This document shows, one piece after another, positions 1-9,082 of a stretch of DNA of 64,000 nucleotides. Every line of letters starts with the position of its first letter. Positions within the stretch are counted from its first letter, which is position 1. This DNA comes from Nocardia sp. BMG111209 (GTDB lineage Bacteria > Actinomycetota > Actinomycetes > Mycobacteriales > Mycobacteriaceae): the NCBI RefSeq assembly GCF_000381925.1, contig NZ_KB907307.1, positions 992,001 through 1,056,000 on the forward strand, read 5' to 3'. The translations under genes were made by a program, and so were the position numbers. A model generated the notes under the pieces. That model searched no databases. It saw nothing but the letters and a program-made list of their open reading frames with translations, and was not told the DNA's origin.

Positions 1-1
1 C

Positions 2-3000
2 TTCCCGCGGCTGTACCGCCGCGCCTGGGACGAGACGACGTCCGCGCCGAAGGACGAGCCGGCCGCGGAGGCGATCCGCTGGTGGATCTTCCATCGCTGG
101 CTGGCCCGGCAGCCCGGGATCTACGAGCCGCGGCAGGTCGCCCGCGCACTGGACCTGGACCCGGCGGGCACGATCCTCGGCCTGCCCGCCGCGCCGGTGG
201 TGGCACAACTGGCCGGACTGCTGCGGCTGCATCGGTACGGCGCCGACCAGGCAACGGATTTCGACGCCGGCCATCCGGTCGGGGTGATCTGGCCGATCGC
301 GGAGGGGGAATCCGAGGTCCGCGTCCGCCTGATCGGCCTGATCCTCACCCTCGCCGACCGCATGGCGCTGGATCCGGCCGGGATGCCCGAGGTGGTACCC
401 GATCACGTCGGCACCTCCGACCCGATCGATCCGGCGAGCGTACTGGCCACCGTCCGCGCCGCGACCTGGCGGGCCGGGGGCGGCGGCGCGCGCGTCCTGG
501 TCGCCGAATGCCGCCATCCCGCACTGGAATCCGCGCTGCACGACCGGGTCCGGGAGGCCGACGAACTGGTGCGGGGCTGTCATCGGGCCGCCGCGCCGGA
601 CGGCCGGCCGGAGGGGCCGCTGCGCCTGTTGTCCCGGCTGCCCGCGCAGTTGTCGGCGGAGTCGGTCAGTGCGGGGGACCTGGCCGACGGCCCGGCCTAC
701 GACGAGGGCGGCTACTTCCAGTTCCGGCTCGCGGACGAGCGCGTGCGCGAATTGCTCATGGGCACAAGCCTGTACGGCGACCCGGCCCTGGCGATCCGGG
801 AGCTGTACCAGAACGCGCTGGACGCCTGCCGATATCGCGACGCGCGACTGCGATGCCTGCGCGCGAAGGGCGAGACACCGCCGCCGTGGCGCGGCACGAT
901 CCACTTCGAACAGGGCATCGGTGACGACGGCCGGCCGTATCTGGACTGCGCCGACAACGGAATCGGCATGGGCCGCAACGAGATCGTGAACTCCTTCGCC
1001 CGTGCCGGGGTGCGGTTCACCGATCTGCCGGGCTACCTCGAGGAACAGTACGAGTGGGCGAGATACGGCATCGTGGTCTATCCGAACTCCCGCTTCGGCA
1101 TCGGCGTGCTGAGCTATTTCATGCTCGCCGACGAGTTGATCGTCACCACCCGGCGGATGAACGCCGACGGTCGCGTCGACGATCCGCTGGAGGTGAGCAT
1201 CGGCGGCCCGGACTCGCTGGCGCGGATCCGGCGGCGACCGGCGAAACCGTGGGATTGGGAGCCGGGCACCAGGATCCGGCTGATCCTGCGCCGGGACCGC
1301 CTCGACGTCAGTTGCACGGATCTGCTGCGGCGCGTGCTGTGGATCTCCGAATCCGATGTCACCGCGCGGCACGGCTCGGACGTATTGCAGTGGACCGCGG
1401 GCGAATTGGCGTCGAGTGCGCCGGTCGGCGCGGTGGACGTCTTCGCCGCCGGCCCGCTCCCGTCCGGCCCGCCGGAACTGCTCGGCGGCGCCGGGGTGTG
1501 GTGGTGCCCGACGATGGGCGCGCTGCTGGCCGACGGGGTGTGGGCCGGTCGCAGCCGGTACGGGGCCGTGGTGAATCTGACCGGTCCGCACGTCCCCCGG
1601 CTGAGCGTCGACCGCCGCGTCATGACGATCGATCCCGTCGACGAGCACACCATCGACGGTCTGCTGCGGGACCGCATCCCCGAGTTGGTGGCCCGTGGAT
1701 TCCGCACCGGCACACTGCCCTGGCTGGGCATCGTCGCCGAGCACGATCCGCGCCTGGCGGATCTGATCGGCGCGGCGGTGATCGCCGATCCGGAGATTCG
1801 CTGGACGGTGGGGGAGACGGTGGTGCCGATGTCGCGCATCGGCTGTTTCCCCGCCGACGAACTGCTGGTACGGGCCTTGACGCACTGGCGGCACCGCAAC
1901 GCCACCTTCCTCGGTCCCACCGCTCGGCTGCGGCAGGCGCTGGCCGATCCCTGGATCGAATGGCGCTTCGCCGCCTGGGTGGCGGCCGGGCTGGTCCCGG
2001 GATTCCGCTGGACGGCGGCGACCGGACCGCCGCCGGCCCTGCCCACCGACCACACCCTCACCGCGCCGCCGGCGCGCACCGAATCCGCCGAGGAGCCGCC
2101 CCCGGTGGCCGACCTGCTGCTGCGCGCGCGGGGTCTGGGCCGGCCCGCGGGCGAACTCGCCGATCGGCTCGCCGTGCTGGGACATCCTGCGCCCCCGGCG
2201 GATTGGCGCGCCCTGGACGCCCTCCCGCCGCGGCACCTCGATCGGTTGCTCGCGATCCTGCACGCCGATGCGGACGAGAACCAGAGCTGGCTGGATCCCG
2301 GCGATCCGGTGGCGGCGGGCCACGTCGTCGCGGCCGCCTGCCGATTCGGCCACGGCTGCGACGAGATCGCCCGGTGGCTGCGCTGCGCGGGTTACCTTGT
2401 GGCCGAACGGGTCTGGCCCCCGATCGCGGAGCGGGCCGAACTCGACATGCGGGTGGCCCTGACCGCCGGTATCCGCGACACCCGCGCGTGGACCGATCCC
2501 GCGCAACCCGTGCCACCGGGACTGGTCATCGGGGCGGCCGCACAACTGGACACCACCTGCGCGGCGATCGCCGACCACCTCCGCCGGTCGGGTTTCCGGG
2601 TCGAGCCGCGCCGCTGGCCGGAGATCGCGCTCCCGCGAGAACGATTCGACCGCGGGCTGATCCGGTTCCGGTTCGGTGCGCAGACCGCCTGGAACGATCC
2701 GGATGCCGAGGTGCCGCGCGGCCGGGTCGTCCTCGCCGCCGTCGGACTCGGCCGCGGCTGCGGCGAGGTGGCCGAGGCGCTCGGCCTGCTCGGCTATCGC
2801 GTGCCGCCGGGCCCGTGGCCGCATCCGCAGGCGGCCGACGGCCCGCTGATCAGCCGCTACCGCGACGCCCGGGCGCCCTGGCTGGATCCGGGCCTGCCGC
2901 TGCCGGCCGCGCAGGTGGTGGCGGTGGCCGCGGCCGCCCCACAGCGGACGTCGTGCCGGCGGATCGCCGACCGTTGCGCGGCCCTCGGCTTCGAGGTGCG

Positions 3001-3883
3001 CGAACCGGCCGGTGGCTGGCCCGATCTCGACGATGTGGACCGGCGGATGCTGGATTTCCTCTCGGACGCGCTGCACGATATCGGCGGCCCGGATCGCCTG
3101 GTCGGCGTCCCGCGCGTCTTCGCCATCGCGACGGCGGTGCACATCTCGCCGGCCGAGGTCGCCGACCGCCTGATCCGGCTCGGGCTGCGGGTGGACCCGT
3201 TGCGGTGGCGGACCCTGGACACGGCGATGGTCGGCATCCGCAATCCGGATCTGCTGCTGTTCGGTTTCAACCCGCGCAGCGCGGATCCCTTCGACGACCT
3301 CGACGTGCCGCTGGGCGGCGGGATCGCCGACTCCGCGTGGCTACTGCACCACCGGCCGGTACCGGCGGTGAAGGTCGTCCTCGCCGCGGCGGCGCTGCAC
3401 CGCAGTCCGGCCGACGTCGCCGACCGGCTGCGATCCGCCGGCGTGCGGATCACGGCCCCGGCGGGGTGGCCGGTGCTCACCGACGCCGACCGGGTACTGC
3501 TCAGCGCCGAGGCGGACGGCGAATTCCCGTTCCACGACGTCGATGCCGAGATCCCCGCTGGGCAGGTGATCGCGGCGGCCGTGGTGACCGGGCGACCCGC
3601 GCGCGCCGTGGCGGCCCGGCTGGCCGAGCTCGGAGTCGTTGTGCCGCAGCATGATTGGTCCGGGGTCGGCGGCGGCACCGATCGGCCGGCCCGGGATCTG
3701 ATCCTGCTCGGCAAGCGTTCCGACGGCGCGACGCACTGGCCGGACCCCCGCCGCCCGCTGCCCGCCCTCGCCGTCCTGACGGCCGCCGAACGGCTCACAC
3801 TGCCGCCGCCGGAGGTCGCGCGGCGCCTCGCGCGGCTGGGTTGTCGACTTCCGGACGGAGTCGAGGTGATTCCGGACGAGTGA
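2..3883 (+). CDS. GHKL/HSP90-like ATPase with nine C-terminal repeats (5' end outside window)
   Basis: Open from the first base, so at least 1293 residues are present and the start lies upstream. A GHKL ATPase core is visible: an N-box RELYQNALDAC (about nt 799-831), a DNGIGM box (about 952-970) and a glycine motif FGIGVLSYFM (about 1096-1125), in HSP90-type order. The N-terminal part resembles a degenerate HD-type helical region, with LILTLADRM as the only recognisable patch. From about nt 2100 to the stop run nine divergent repeats of 70-75 residues with the pattern DP-x-x-P-(V/L)-P, VVxAA, iAxxL-x-x-LGf-x-V and a closing W-P. These look like small winged-helix-type modules. From memory, HSP90-like ATPases with inactive HD-like and wHTH-like partners have been proposed as parts of bacterial conflict systems; that link is inference. 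Not a chaperone HtpG: the middle and dimerisation domains are absent. Confidence 0.75.
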   Translation, partial: FPRLYRRAWDETTSAPKDEPAAEAIRWWIFHRWLARQPGIYEPRQVARALDLDPAGTILGLPAAPVVAQLAGLLRLHRYGADQATDFDAGHPVGVIWPIAEGESEVRVRLIGLILTLADRMALDPAGMPEVVPDHVGTSDPIDPASVLATVRAATWRAGGGGARVLVAECRHPALESALHDRVREADELVRGCHRAAAPDGRPEGPLRLLSRLPAQLSAESVSAGDLADGPAYDEGGYFQFRLADERVRELLMGTSLYGDPALAIRELYQNALDACRYRDARLRCLRAKGETPPPWRGTIHFEQGIGDDGRPYLDCADNGIGMGRNEIVNSFARAGVRFTDLPGYLEEQYEWARYGIVVYPNSRFGIGVLSYFMLADELIVTTRRMNADGRVDDPLEVSIGGPDSLARIRRRPAKPWDWEPGTRIRLILRRDRLDVSCTDLLRRVLWISESDVTARHGSDVLQWTAGELASSAPVGAVDVFAAGPLPSGPPELLGGAGVWWCPTMGALLADGVWAGRSRYGAVVNLTGPHVPRLSVDRRVMTIDPVDEHTIDGLLRDRIPELVARGFRTGTLPWLGIVAEHDPRLADLIGAAVIADPEIRWTVGETVVPMSRIGCFPADELLVRALTHWRHRNATFLGPTARLRQALADPWIEWRFAAWVAAGLVPGFRWTAATGPPPALPTDHTLTAPPARTESAEEPPPVADLLLRARGLGRPAGELADRLAVLGHPAPPADWRALDALPPRHLDRLLAILHADADENQSWLDPGDPVAAGHVVAAACRFGHGCDEIARWLRCAGYLVAERVWPPIAERAELDMRVALTAGIRDTRAWTDPAQPVPPGLVIGAAAQLDTTCAAIADHLRRSGFRVEPRRWPEIALPRERFDRGLIRFRFGAQTAWNDPDAEVPRGRVVLAAVGLGRGCGEVAEALGLLGYRVPPGPWPHPQAADGPLISRYRDARAPWLDPGLPLPAAQVVAVAAAAPQRTSCRRIADRCAALGFEVREPAGGWPDLDDVDRRMLDFLSDALHDIGGPDRLVGVPRVFAIATAVHISPAEVADRLIRLGLRVDPLRWRTLDTAMVGIRNPDLLLFGFNPRSADPFDDLDVPLGGGIADSAWLLHHRPVPAVKVVLAAAALHRSPADVADRLRSAGVRITAPAGWPVLTDADRVLLSAEADGEFPFHDVDAEIPAGQVIAAAVVTGRPARAVAARLAELGVVVPQHDWSGVGGGTDRPARDLILLGKRSDGATHWPDPRRPLPALAVLTAAERLTLPPPEVARRLARLGCRLPDGVEVIPDE

Positions 3884-3986
3884 GTTCGCGGGTCCGCCGA
3901 TTCGCCGGGCGGAGCAGGCGCGACCGGTTACTCTGCCCTGAGGGATTCGCGCGTGGTTCGCATACACGCCTCGAATGAGGGACAGG

Positions 3987-4799
3987 ATGAACGCTGCCGA
4001 GATCGACGATTCGTACCGTTGGGAGACGACCTATTCCGGCGCCGACGGCACCGACCGGATCGATTCCGGCACAGGCCGTTTCGGCAAGGCCGACACCCTG
4101 ACCGGCCGCACCTGCGATACCTTCGTCGAGGTCGGCACCGCGTTGTTCGATCTCCAGTGCGACGAGGTGACCGAGGGCCACTTCTACGACGTGCTCGACG
4201 CGCGGATCGAGGGACGGCTCGAACCGGAGATCCCGGTGCGGCGCGTGGCGCTGGTCGTGCGGGACGGCGCCGGCGCCGAGAAGGTCTCGCTCGCAGCGGA
4301 TCTGGTGTATCGGACGGTGACCGGCGAGGCGATCGACCACTACCGGGAGCAGCTGGCCGAATGGGAGCGGCGCGACACCGCGCGGCGGTCGCGGCGGGCC
4401 CGCGCCACGGCCCGGCAGTCGCCCGGCCCGAAGGCGGTGTCGGCGGATCCCGGGCTGCGGCAGGTGGTCGGCACCCTGCGCGTCGAGGCGGATACGGTCC
4501 GCGACGAGATCTTCACCCCCGACCACTGCCGTGAACAGCTCGCGCTGGCGGAGAACACCGTATCGGCGGCGATGGGCGCCGAGCAGGCCGCCCGCGACCG
4601 CGGCGACGAGGTCGAGGCCGCCTACGCGCGGGCCTACGTCAACCGCTGGAAGCCCCGGATCGACCGCTGGGCGAGCATGCTGGAACTCACCCTCGAGGCG
4701 TACATGGACGCCGACGCCGTCGACACCCTGGCGGATCGGATCGCCAACCTCCCGATGCCGCCCGCCGGGGCCGAGCGCCCGGAGGATCGCCCGGCCTGA
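3987..4799 (+). CDS. hypothetical protein, 270 aa
   Basis: I do not recognise the family. The ATG at 3987 is preferred over the one at 3975 because GAGG sits 6 nt before it. The N-terminal 110 residues look like a mixed alpha/beta domain (RWETTYSGADGTDRIDSG at residues 10-27). A basic low-complexity linker (RRDTARRSRRARATAR) follows, and the C-terminal 130 residues are helical and charged and may form a coiled coil. There is no signal peptide or membrane segment. It starts 103 nt after the large ATPase gene and 55 nt before hisE, so it could belong to either transcription unit. Confidence 0.6.
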   Translation: MNAAEIDDSYRWETTYSGADGTDRIDSGTGRFGKADTLTGRTCDTFVEVGTALFDLQCDEVTEGHFYDVLDARIEGRLEPEIPVRRVALVVRDGAGAEKVSLAADLVYRTVTGEAIDHYREQLAEWERRDTARRSRRARATARQSPGPKAVSADPGLRQVVGTLRVEADTVRDEIFTPDHCREQLALAENTVSAAMGAEQAARDRGDEVEAAYARAYVNRWKPRIDRWASMLELTLEAYMDADAVDTLADRIANLPMPPAGAERPEDRPA

Positions 4800-4854
4800 C
4801 GGCCCGGATACTCGGTTGCGGGCGGTGCGCCCGTATCTGCGAGAATGACCACCC

Positions 4855-5118
4855 GTGAAAACTTTCGAAACCCTGTTCGCCGAGCTCCAGGATCGTGCGG
4901 TCAACCGGCCCGAAGGGTCGGGCACCGTGGCAGCGCTGGATGCCGGCGTCCACGCGCAGGGGAAGAAGGTGCTGGAGGAGGCCGGTGAGGTGTGGCTGGC
5001 CGCCGAACACGAGGGCGACGACGCGCTGGCCGAGGAGATCTCGCAGCTGCTGTACTGGGTGCAGGTGCTGATGGTCGGCCGCGGTCTGCGGCTCGAGGAC
5101 GTGTACCGACATCTGTGA
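4855..5118 (+). CDS. hisE: phosphoribosyl-ATP pyrophosphatase HisE
   Basis: Second step of histidine biosynthesis: hydrolysis of phosphoribosyl-ATP to phosphoribosyl-AMP and pyrophosphate. The 87-residue length is typical of the stand-alone actinobacterial enzyme. It shows the all-alpha MazG-like signature [13 protein letters not shown] (residues 38-50) followed by EEISQLLYW (residues 62-70), which supply the acidic metal ligands. The start is GTG and no clear Shine-Dalgarno sequence precedes it. hisG follows after 70 nt on the same strand, the order seen in Mycobacterium (Rv2122c-Rv2121c). Confidence 0.95.
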   Translation: MKTFETLFAELQDRAVNRPEGSGTVAALDAGVHAQGKKVLEEAGEVWLAAEHEGDDALAEEISQLLYWVQVLMVGRGLRLEDVYRHL

Positions 5119-5188
5119 CGGATAACCCGCCGGATGCCCGGCGGGCCGTACTCCGAATCCGTCACTCGTCCCGAAAGGACACCACCTC

Positions 5189-6040
5189 ATGCTCCGCGTC
5201 GCAGTACCCAACAAGGGCGCGTTGTCCCAGGCCGCGGTCGAGATCCTCGCCGAGGCCGGTTATCGCAAGCGTGTCGACTCCCGCGACCTGACCGTCCTCG
5301 ACGCCGCCAACAACGTCGAGTTCTACTTCCTCCGGCCCAAGGACATCGCCATCTACGTCGGCTCCGGCGAGCTGGATCTGGGCATCACCGGCCGCGATCT
5401 GGCCCTGGACTCCGGCGCGCAGGTGCACGAGCGCCTGACCCTCGGATTCGGCCGCTCGAAGTTCCGCTACGCCGCCCCCGCGGGCCACGACTGGAAGGTC
5501 GAGGATCTCTACGACAAGCGCATCGCGACCGCCTATCCGAATCTGGTGCTCACCGATCTGGCGCGCCGCGGCATTGAGGCCGAGGTGATCCGGCTCGACG
5601 GCGCGGTCGAGATCTCCATCCAGCTCGGCGTCGCCGACGCGATCGCCGATATCGTCGAATCCGGTCGCACGCTGCGCCAGCACGGCCTGGTGCCGTTCGG
5701 TGAGACCCTGTGCGATTCGGAGGCGGTGCTGATCGAGCGGGCCGGCGCCGAGCCGCACGACAAGGCCCGCAATCAACTGGTCGCCCGGATCCAGGGTGTG
5801 GTGTTCGCGCAGCAGTATCTGATGCTGGACTACGACTGCCCGAAGACGTTGCTGGACAGCGCGGTACAGATCACCCCCGGCCTGGAATCGCCGACGGTCT
5901 CGCCGCTGGCCGATACCGCGTGGGTGGCCGTGCGGGCCATGGTGCCCCGCAAACAGGGCAACGAGGTGATGGATCAGCTCGCCGACCTCGGCGCGAAGGC
6001 CATCCTGGCCACCGACATCCGCACCTGCCGCGCCTTCTGA
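5189..6040 (+). CDS. hisG: ATP phosphoribosyltransferase HisG (long form)
   Basis: First committed step of histidine biosynthesis, joining ATP and PRPP; the long form is feedback-inhibited by histidine. At 283 residues it matches the long hexameric form with its C-terminal ACT-like regulatory domain (from about residue 210, ending [18 protein letters not shown]). The N-terminus [12 protein letters not shown] and the phosphate-binding region around residues 150-160 are typical. The ATG follows GAAAGGACACC. It is the second gene of a hisE-hisG unit and ends at a hairpin shared with the convergent nuclease gene. Confidence 0.96.
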   Translation: MLRVAVPNKGALSQAAVEILAEAGYRKRVDSRDLTVLDAANNVEFYFLRPKDIAIYVGSGELDLGITGRDLALDSGAQVHERLTLGFGRSKFRYAAPAGHDWKVEDLYDKRIATAYPNLVLTDLARRGIEAEVIRLDGAVEISIQLGVADAIADIVESGRTLRQHGLVPFGETLCDSEAVLIERAGAEPHDKARNQLVARIQGVVFAQQYLMLDYDCPKTLLDSAVQITPGLESPTVSPLADTAWVAVRAMVPRKQGNEVMDQLADLGAKAILATDIRTCRAF

Positions 6041-6053
6041 TCCGGCGGATCAG
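6037..6053. terminator. bidirectional hairpin between hisG and the RecB-like gene
   Basis: CTGATCC and GGATCAG form a perfect 7-bp stem around a GGC loop, with GC-rich flanks that extend the pairing. It spans the facing 3' ends of two convergent genes, so it can serve both. No U-tract is present, as is common in actinobacteria. Confidence 0.5.
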
Positions 6054-6958
6054 GCGGCGACGGGCCAGCCCGGATAGGGCGGCGCGGCGCCGCCGTGCGC
6101 CGGGCACAGCGGGCGGTAGTCGCAATATCGGCACCACGGGCCGGGACTGGGCGGAAATTCGCCGGTCCGGCCCGCGGCGCTGATCGCCGCCCACAGCGCC
6201 GACAGGATGCGTTCGAAGCGGAGCAGTTCCGGCTCGTCGGGGGAGTAGGTGAGGATCTGCCCGTCGGCGAGGTACAGCAGGCGCAACTGGGTGGGTGCGC
6301 GGCCGCGGGTGCGCAACATGATCGCGGCGTAGAACTTGAGCTGGAACAGCGCCCGGTTCTCCCGGCCGGGGGCGGGGGCGGGCCCGGTCTTGTAGTCGAC
6401 CACGCGCAGCGCGCCGGTGGGGGCGATGTCGACCCGATCGACGTAGCCGCGCAACGGGGATCCGTCGGGGAGCATGACCTCGACCAGATGCTCGCAGGAT
6501 TCGGGATCGAACGCGGTGGGATCCTCGAGCCGGTAGTAGACCCGCAGCAGTCCGCGCGCCTGGTCCAGGAAATCGGGCAGTTCACCCGGCTCGAGCAGGG
6601 TTGCGAGTTCGGGGCGATCGGCCAGCAATCGCTGCCAGGCGGGCTCGACCAGGGCCGCCGCCCGGTCGGGCACCCGTTCGCCGCTCGGTAGCCCGTACAG
6701 CGATTCCAGCACCGAGTGCACGAGTGTTCCGCGCACCAGCACGCGATCCGGCGTTTCCGGAATCCGATCGATCGCGCGTAATCGATATTTCAGCGGACAG
6801 AGGGTGAAATCTTTAGCCCGCGAGGGCGAGAGCGCGGGGGCGCGCACCGCTCGGTCACGAGAGGCGGCGCTACCGGAGTCGATGTCGGTGGCGGTGCCGG
6901 GAGGGGTCTCGGAGTCGGCTTCGGAGTCGGCTGGGGTCGGCGTCGAGTCCGCTGTCAT
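6050..6958 (-). CDS. RecB-family PD-(D/E)XK nuclease with Fe-S-type cysteines
   Basis: A 302-residue protein of the PD-(D/E)XK exonuclease group found as the C-terminal nuclease of RecB/AddB and in Cas4; the M. tuberculosis counterpart in this position is Rv2119. The nuclease core shows GYVDRVD followed by RVVDYKTG, the usual acidic-to-lysine site. One cysteine in FTLCPLKYR near the N-terminus and three in WCRYCDYRPLC near the C-terminus (C-x2-C-x5-C) are the four ligands expected for an iron-sulphur staple. The ATG at 6958 is chosen over an upstream TTG at 6988 because a promoter with a -10 box TAGCCT lies exactly 7 nt before it, which suits a leaderless start. The promoter matches the PafBC type, in line with a DNA-repair role, which is inferred. 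Confidence 0.85.
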   Translation of the reverse strand: MTADSTPTPADSEADSETPPGTATDIDSGSAASRDRAVRAPALSPSRAKDFTLCPLKYRLRAIDRIPETPDRVLVRGTLVHSVLESLYGLPSGERVPDRAAALVEPAWQRLLADRPELATLLEPGELPDFLDQARGLLRVYYRLEDPTAFDPESCEHLVEVMLPDGSPLRGYVDRVDIAPTGALRVVDYKTGPAPAPGRENRALFQLKFYAAIMLRTRGRAPTQLRLLYLADGQILTYSPDEPELLRFERILSALWAAISAAGRTGEFPPSPGPWCRYCDYRPLCPAHGGAAPPYPGWPVAA

Positions 6959-6965
6959 ACCTGGC

Positions 6966-7884
<919 letters not shown>

Positions 7885-7896
7885 GCCGACCCGGTC

Positions 7897-7922
7897 GCAC
7901 CCCGCGCGCCGGCACGGGGTGC
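7897..7922. terminator. hairpin between trmI and the MTB12-like gene
   Basis: GCACCCCG and CGGGGTGC pair over 8 bp around a 10-nt loop in the gap between two convergent genes. It probably stops transcription from both sides. Confidence 0.5.
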
Positions 7923-7939
7923 GGGGCCGGCGGCGGCGA

Positions 7940-8383
7940 TCAGCAGGCGGCCCGGCCGAGCGCCAGGATGGTGCACGCGCTGCCGTCGGTCAGCTGCCAG
8001 CCCGCGTCGCTGTGCTGCCAGCTCATGTGGAAGCCCGGAATCGTGCCGTGCGGCGAGGAGATCGCGACCGAGGCATCGGCGTTGTCACCGGTGGCCTGCA
8101 CGTCGGTGACGACGAAGCCGATCGTGCCGTAACCGGCCAGCTTGCCGGTCATGGTCTCGATGTTGGCGGCGCGCTGCTCCCCGCTGACCACCAGCTTCTC
8201 CTTGTCGGGAGTCGAGATGCCCGGATCGACGAACTGATCCAGCGTGGCCTGCAACTCCGCGGGCGCGGGCGCGGGGGTGTCGGCGGCGGCGAAGGTGCCA
8301 CCGGCGGTCAGTGCGACGGCGACGCCCGCGGCGGCCAGGGCGAACCGCACGGCCCGGACGGAACGGTGGGTGGAGTTGAGCAT
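7940..8383 (-). CDS. secreted MTB12-like low-molecular-weight antigen domain protein
   Basis: A 147-residue protein with a Sec signal peptide: basic start NSTHRSVRAVR, hydrophobic FALAAAGVAVALTAGG, probable cut after TFAAA. The mature part begins PAPAPAELQATLDQFVDP and ends SACTILALGRAAC, matching the C-terminal domain of the mycobacterial MTB12/CFP-2 antigen family, whose function is unknown. Two cysteines near the C-terminus could form a disulphide. The ATG at 8383 is chosen because it places the signal peptide at the terminus and has GAAAGG 10 nt upstream; an upstream GTG (8455) would add a non-signal extension. An IdeR-like box lies about 56 nt upstream, so iron control is possible. Confidence 0.8.
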   Translation of the reverse strand: MLNSTHRSVRAVRFALAAAGVAVALTAGGTFAAADTPAPAPAELQATLDQFVDPGISTPDKEKLVVSGEQRAANIETMTGKLAGYGTIGFVVTDVQATGDNADASVAISSPHGTIPGFHMSWQHSDAGWQLTDGSACTILALGRAAC

Positions 8384-8438
8384 GGTCGACACGCCTTTCG
8401 ATCGAGCTGGGCAGCCGGTGACTGCCCACCGCAATTGG

Positions 8439-8457
8439 TTAGGTGACCCTAACACCG
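8439..8457 (-). promoter_or_regulatory. IdeR/DtxR-like iron box upstream of the MTB12-like gene
   Basis: TTAGGTGACCCTAACACCG matches the 19-bp IdeR consensus TTAGGTTAGGCTAACCTAA at about 12 positions. The core GTTAGG-TGAC-CCTAAC is a perfect 6-bp inverted repeat. It lies 56 nt before the ATG at 8383, near where a promoter should be. Confidence 0.45.
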
Positions 8458-8951
8458 CGTCCGCGCCGGTGCCGGGAGGGGGCCGCCGCGAGGCGGAATC
8501 GCAGGTCCGCGGCCGGCGCCGGCGAGCCCGTGACGTCGGTCACGACGGCCGTGTCACGGCGTCGATCGCATCGTGACCGCCCGCTTTCCGGTGTGTAACG
8601 TACGCGGCGGTTGCGCGGCGCTCGCCGGGGGAGTGGAAATGCGGTCCGGGCGGGCCGGAACCCGCGATTCGCCGCACCGATTTCCGACTGGTGACAAAGT
8701 GCCCGGTGGGACGGGAGTGGCACCGGTGAACCATTGAGGCGCCGTGACCGGTCCGAAATCGCCGATACATCCCGATCGGAGCGGTTTCCGGCCCTGCCGG
8801 GCCGGGCTCCGCGCGCGAGGTTGCCGCCGAAACGCGAGCGCGAGACCACCGATTACCTGTAGAACAGGTGGAACCGGGAAAAGAACCAGGAAGGAGCGTT
8901 GTCGAGAGCGCTTTCCACTCGATGCGGTGAAATTAACTCGCCGGAAACGGG

Positions 8952-8970
8952 TTAGGTGAAGCTAACATGG
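8952..8970 (+). promoter_or_regulatory. IdeR/DtxR-like iron box upstream of mpa
   Basis: TTAGGTGAAGCTAACATGG matches the IdeR consensus at about 14 of 19 positions and shares the core TTAGGTGA-nn-CTAAC with the box at 8439. It lies 113 nt before the mpa start. Iron control of a proteasomal ATPase would be unexpected. Confidence 0.45.
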
Positions 8971-9082
8971 TGGTCCGGTCGCCGACCGCAGCCTAGATGT
9001 GATCACGACGAAACCATGTCGGAAAGCGAGAACGGTTCGCGCCCGGTAGCGTTGATAGACCGGGACTGGGAGGAGCAGCATC

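Larger units (their letters stand above)
8384..9082. other. 699-bp divergent intergenic region
   Basis: No convincing gene lies between the MTB12-like gene and mpa, which point away from each other. The region holds two iron-box-like palindromes (8439-8457 and 8952-8970), a short hairpin TGGGCAG/CTGCCCA at 8408-8428 in the MTB12-like leader, and a GTGAC/GTCAC inverted repeat near 8528-8543. The small open frames in it have no codon bias or similarity I recognise. Confidence 0.6.

Noticed and set aside
1054..3654. 866-codon plus-strand frame inside the giant ATPase
   Set aside because: Shifted frame of a protein with clear GHKL motifs; the shifted product is Arg/Ala-rich low complexity.
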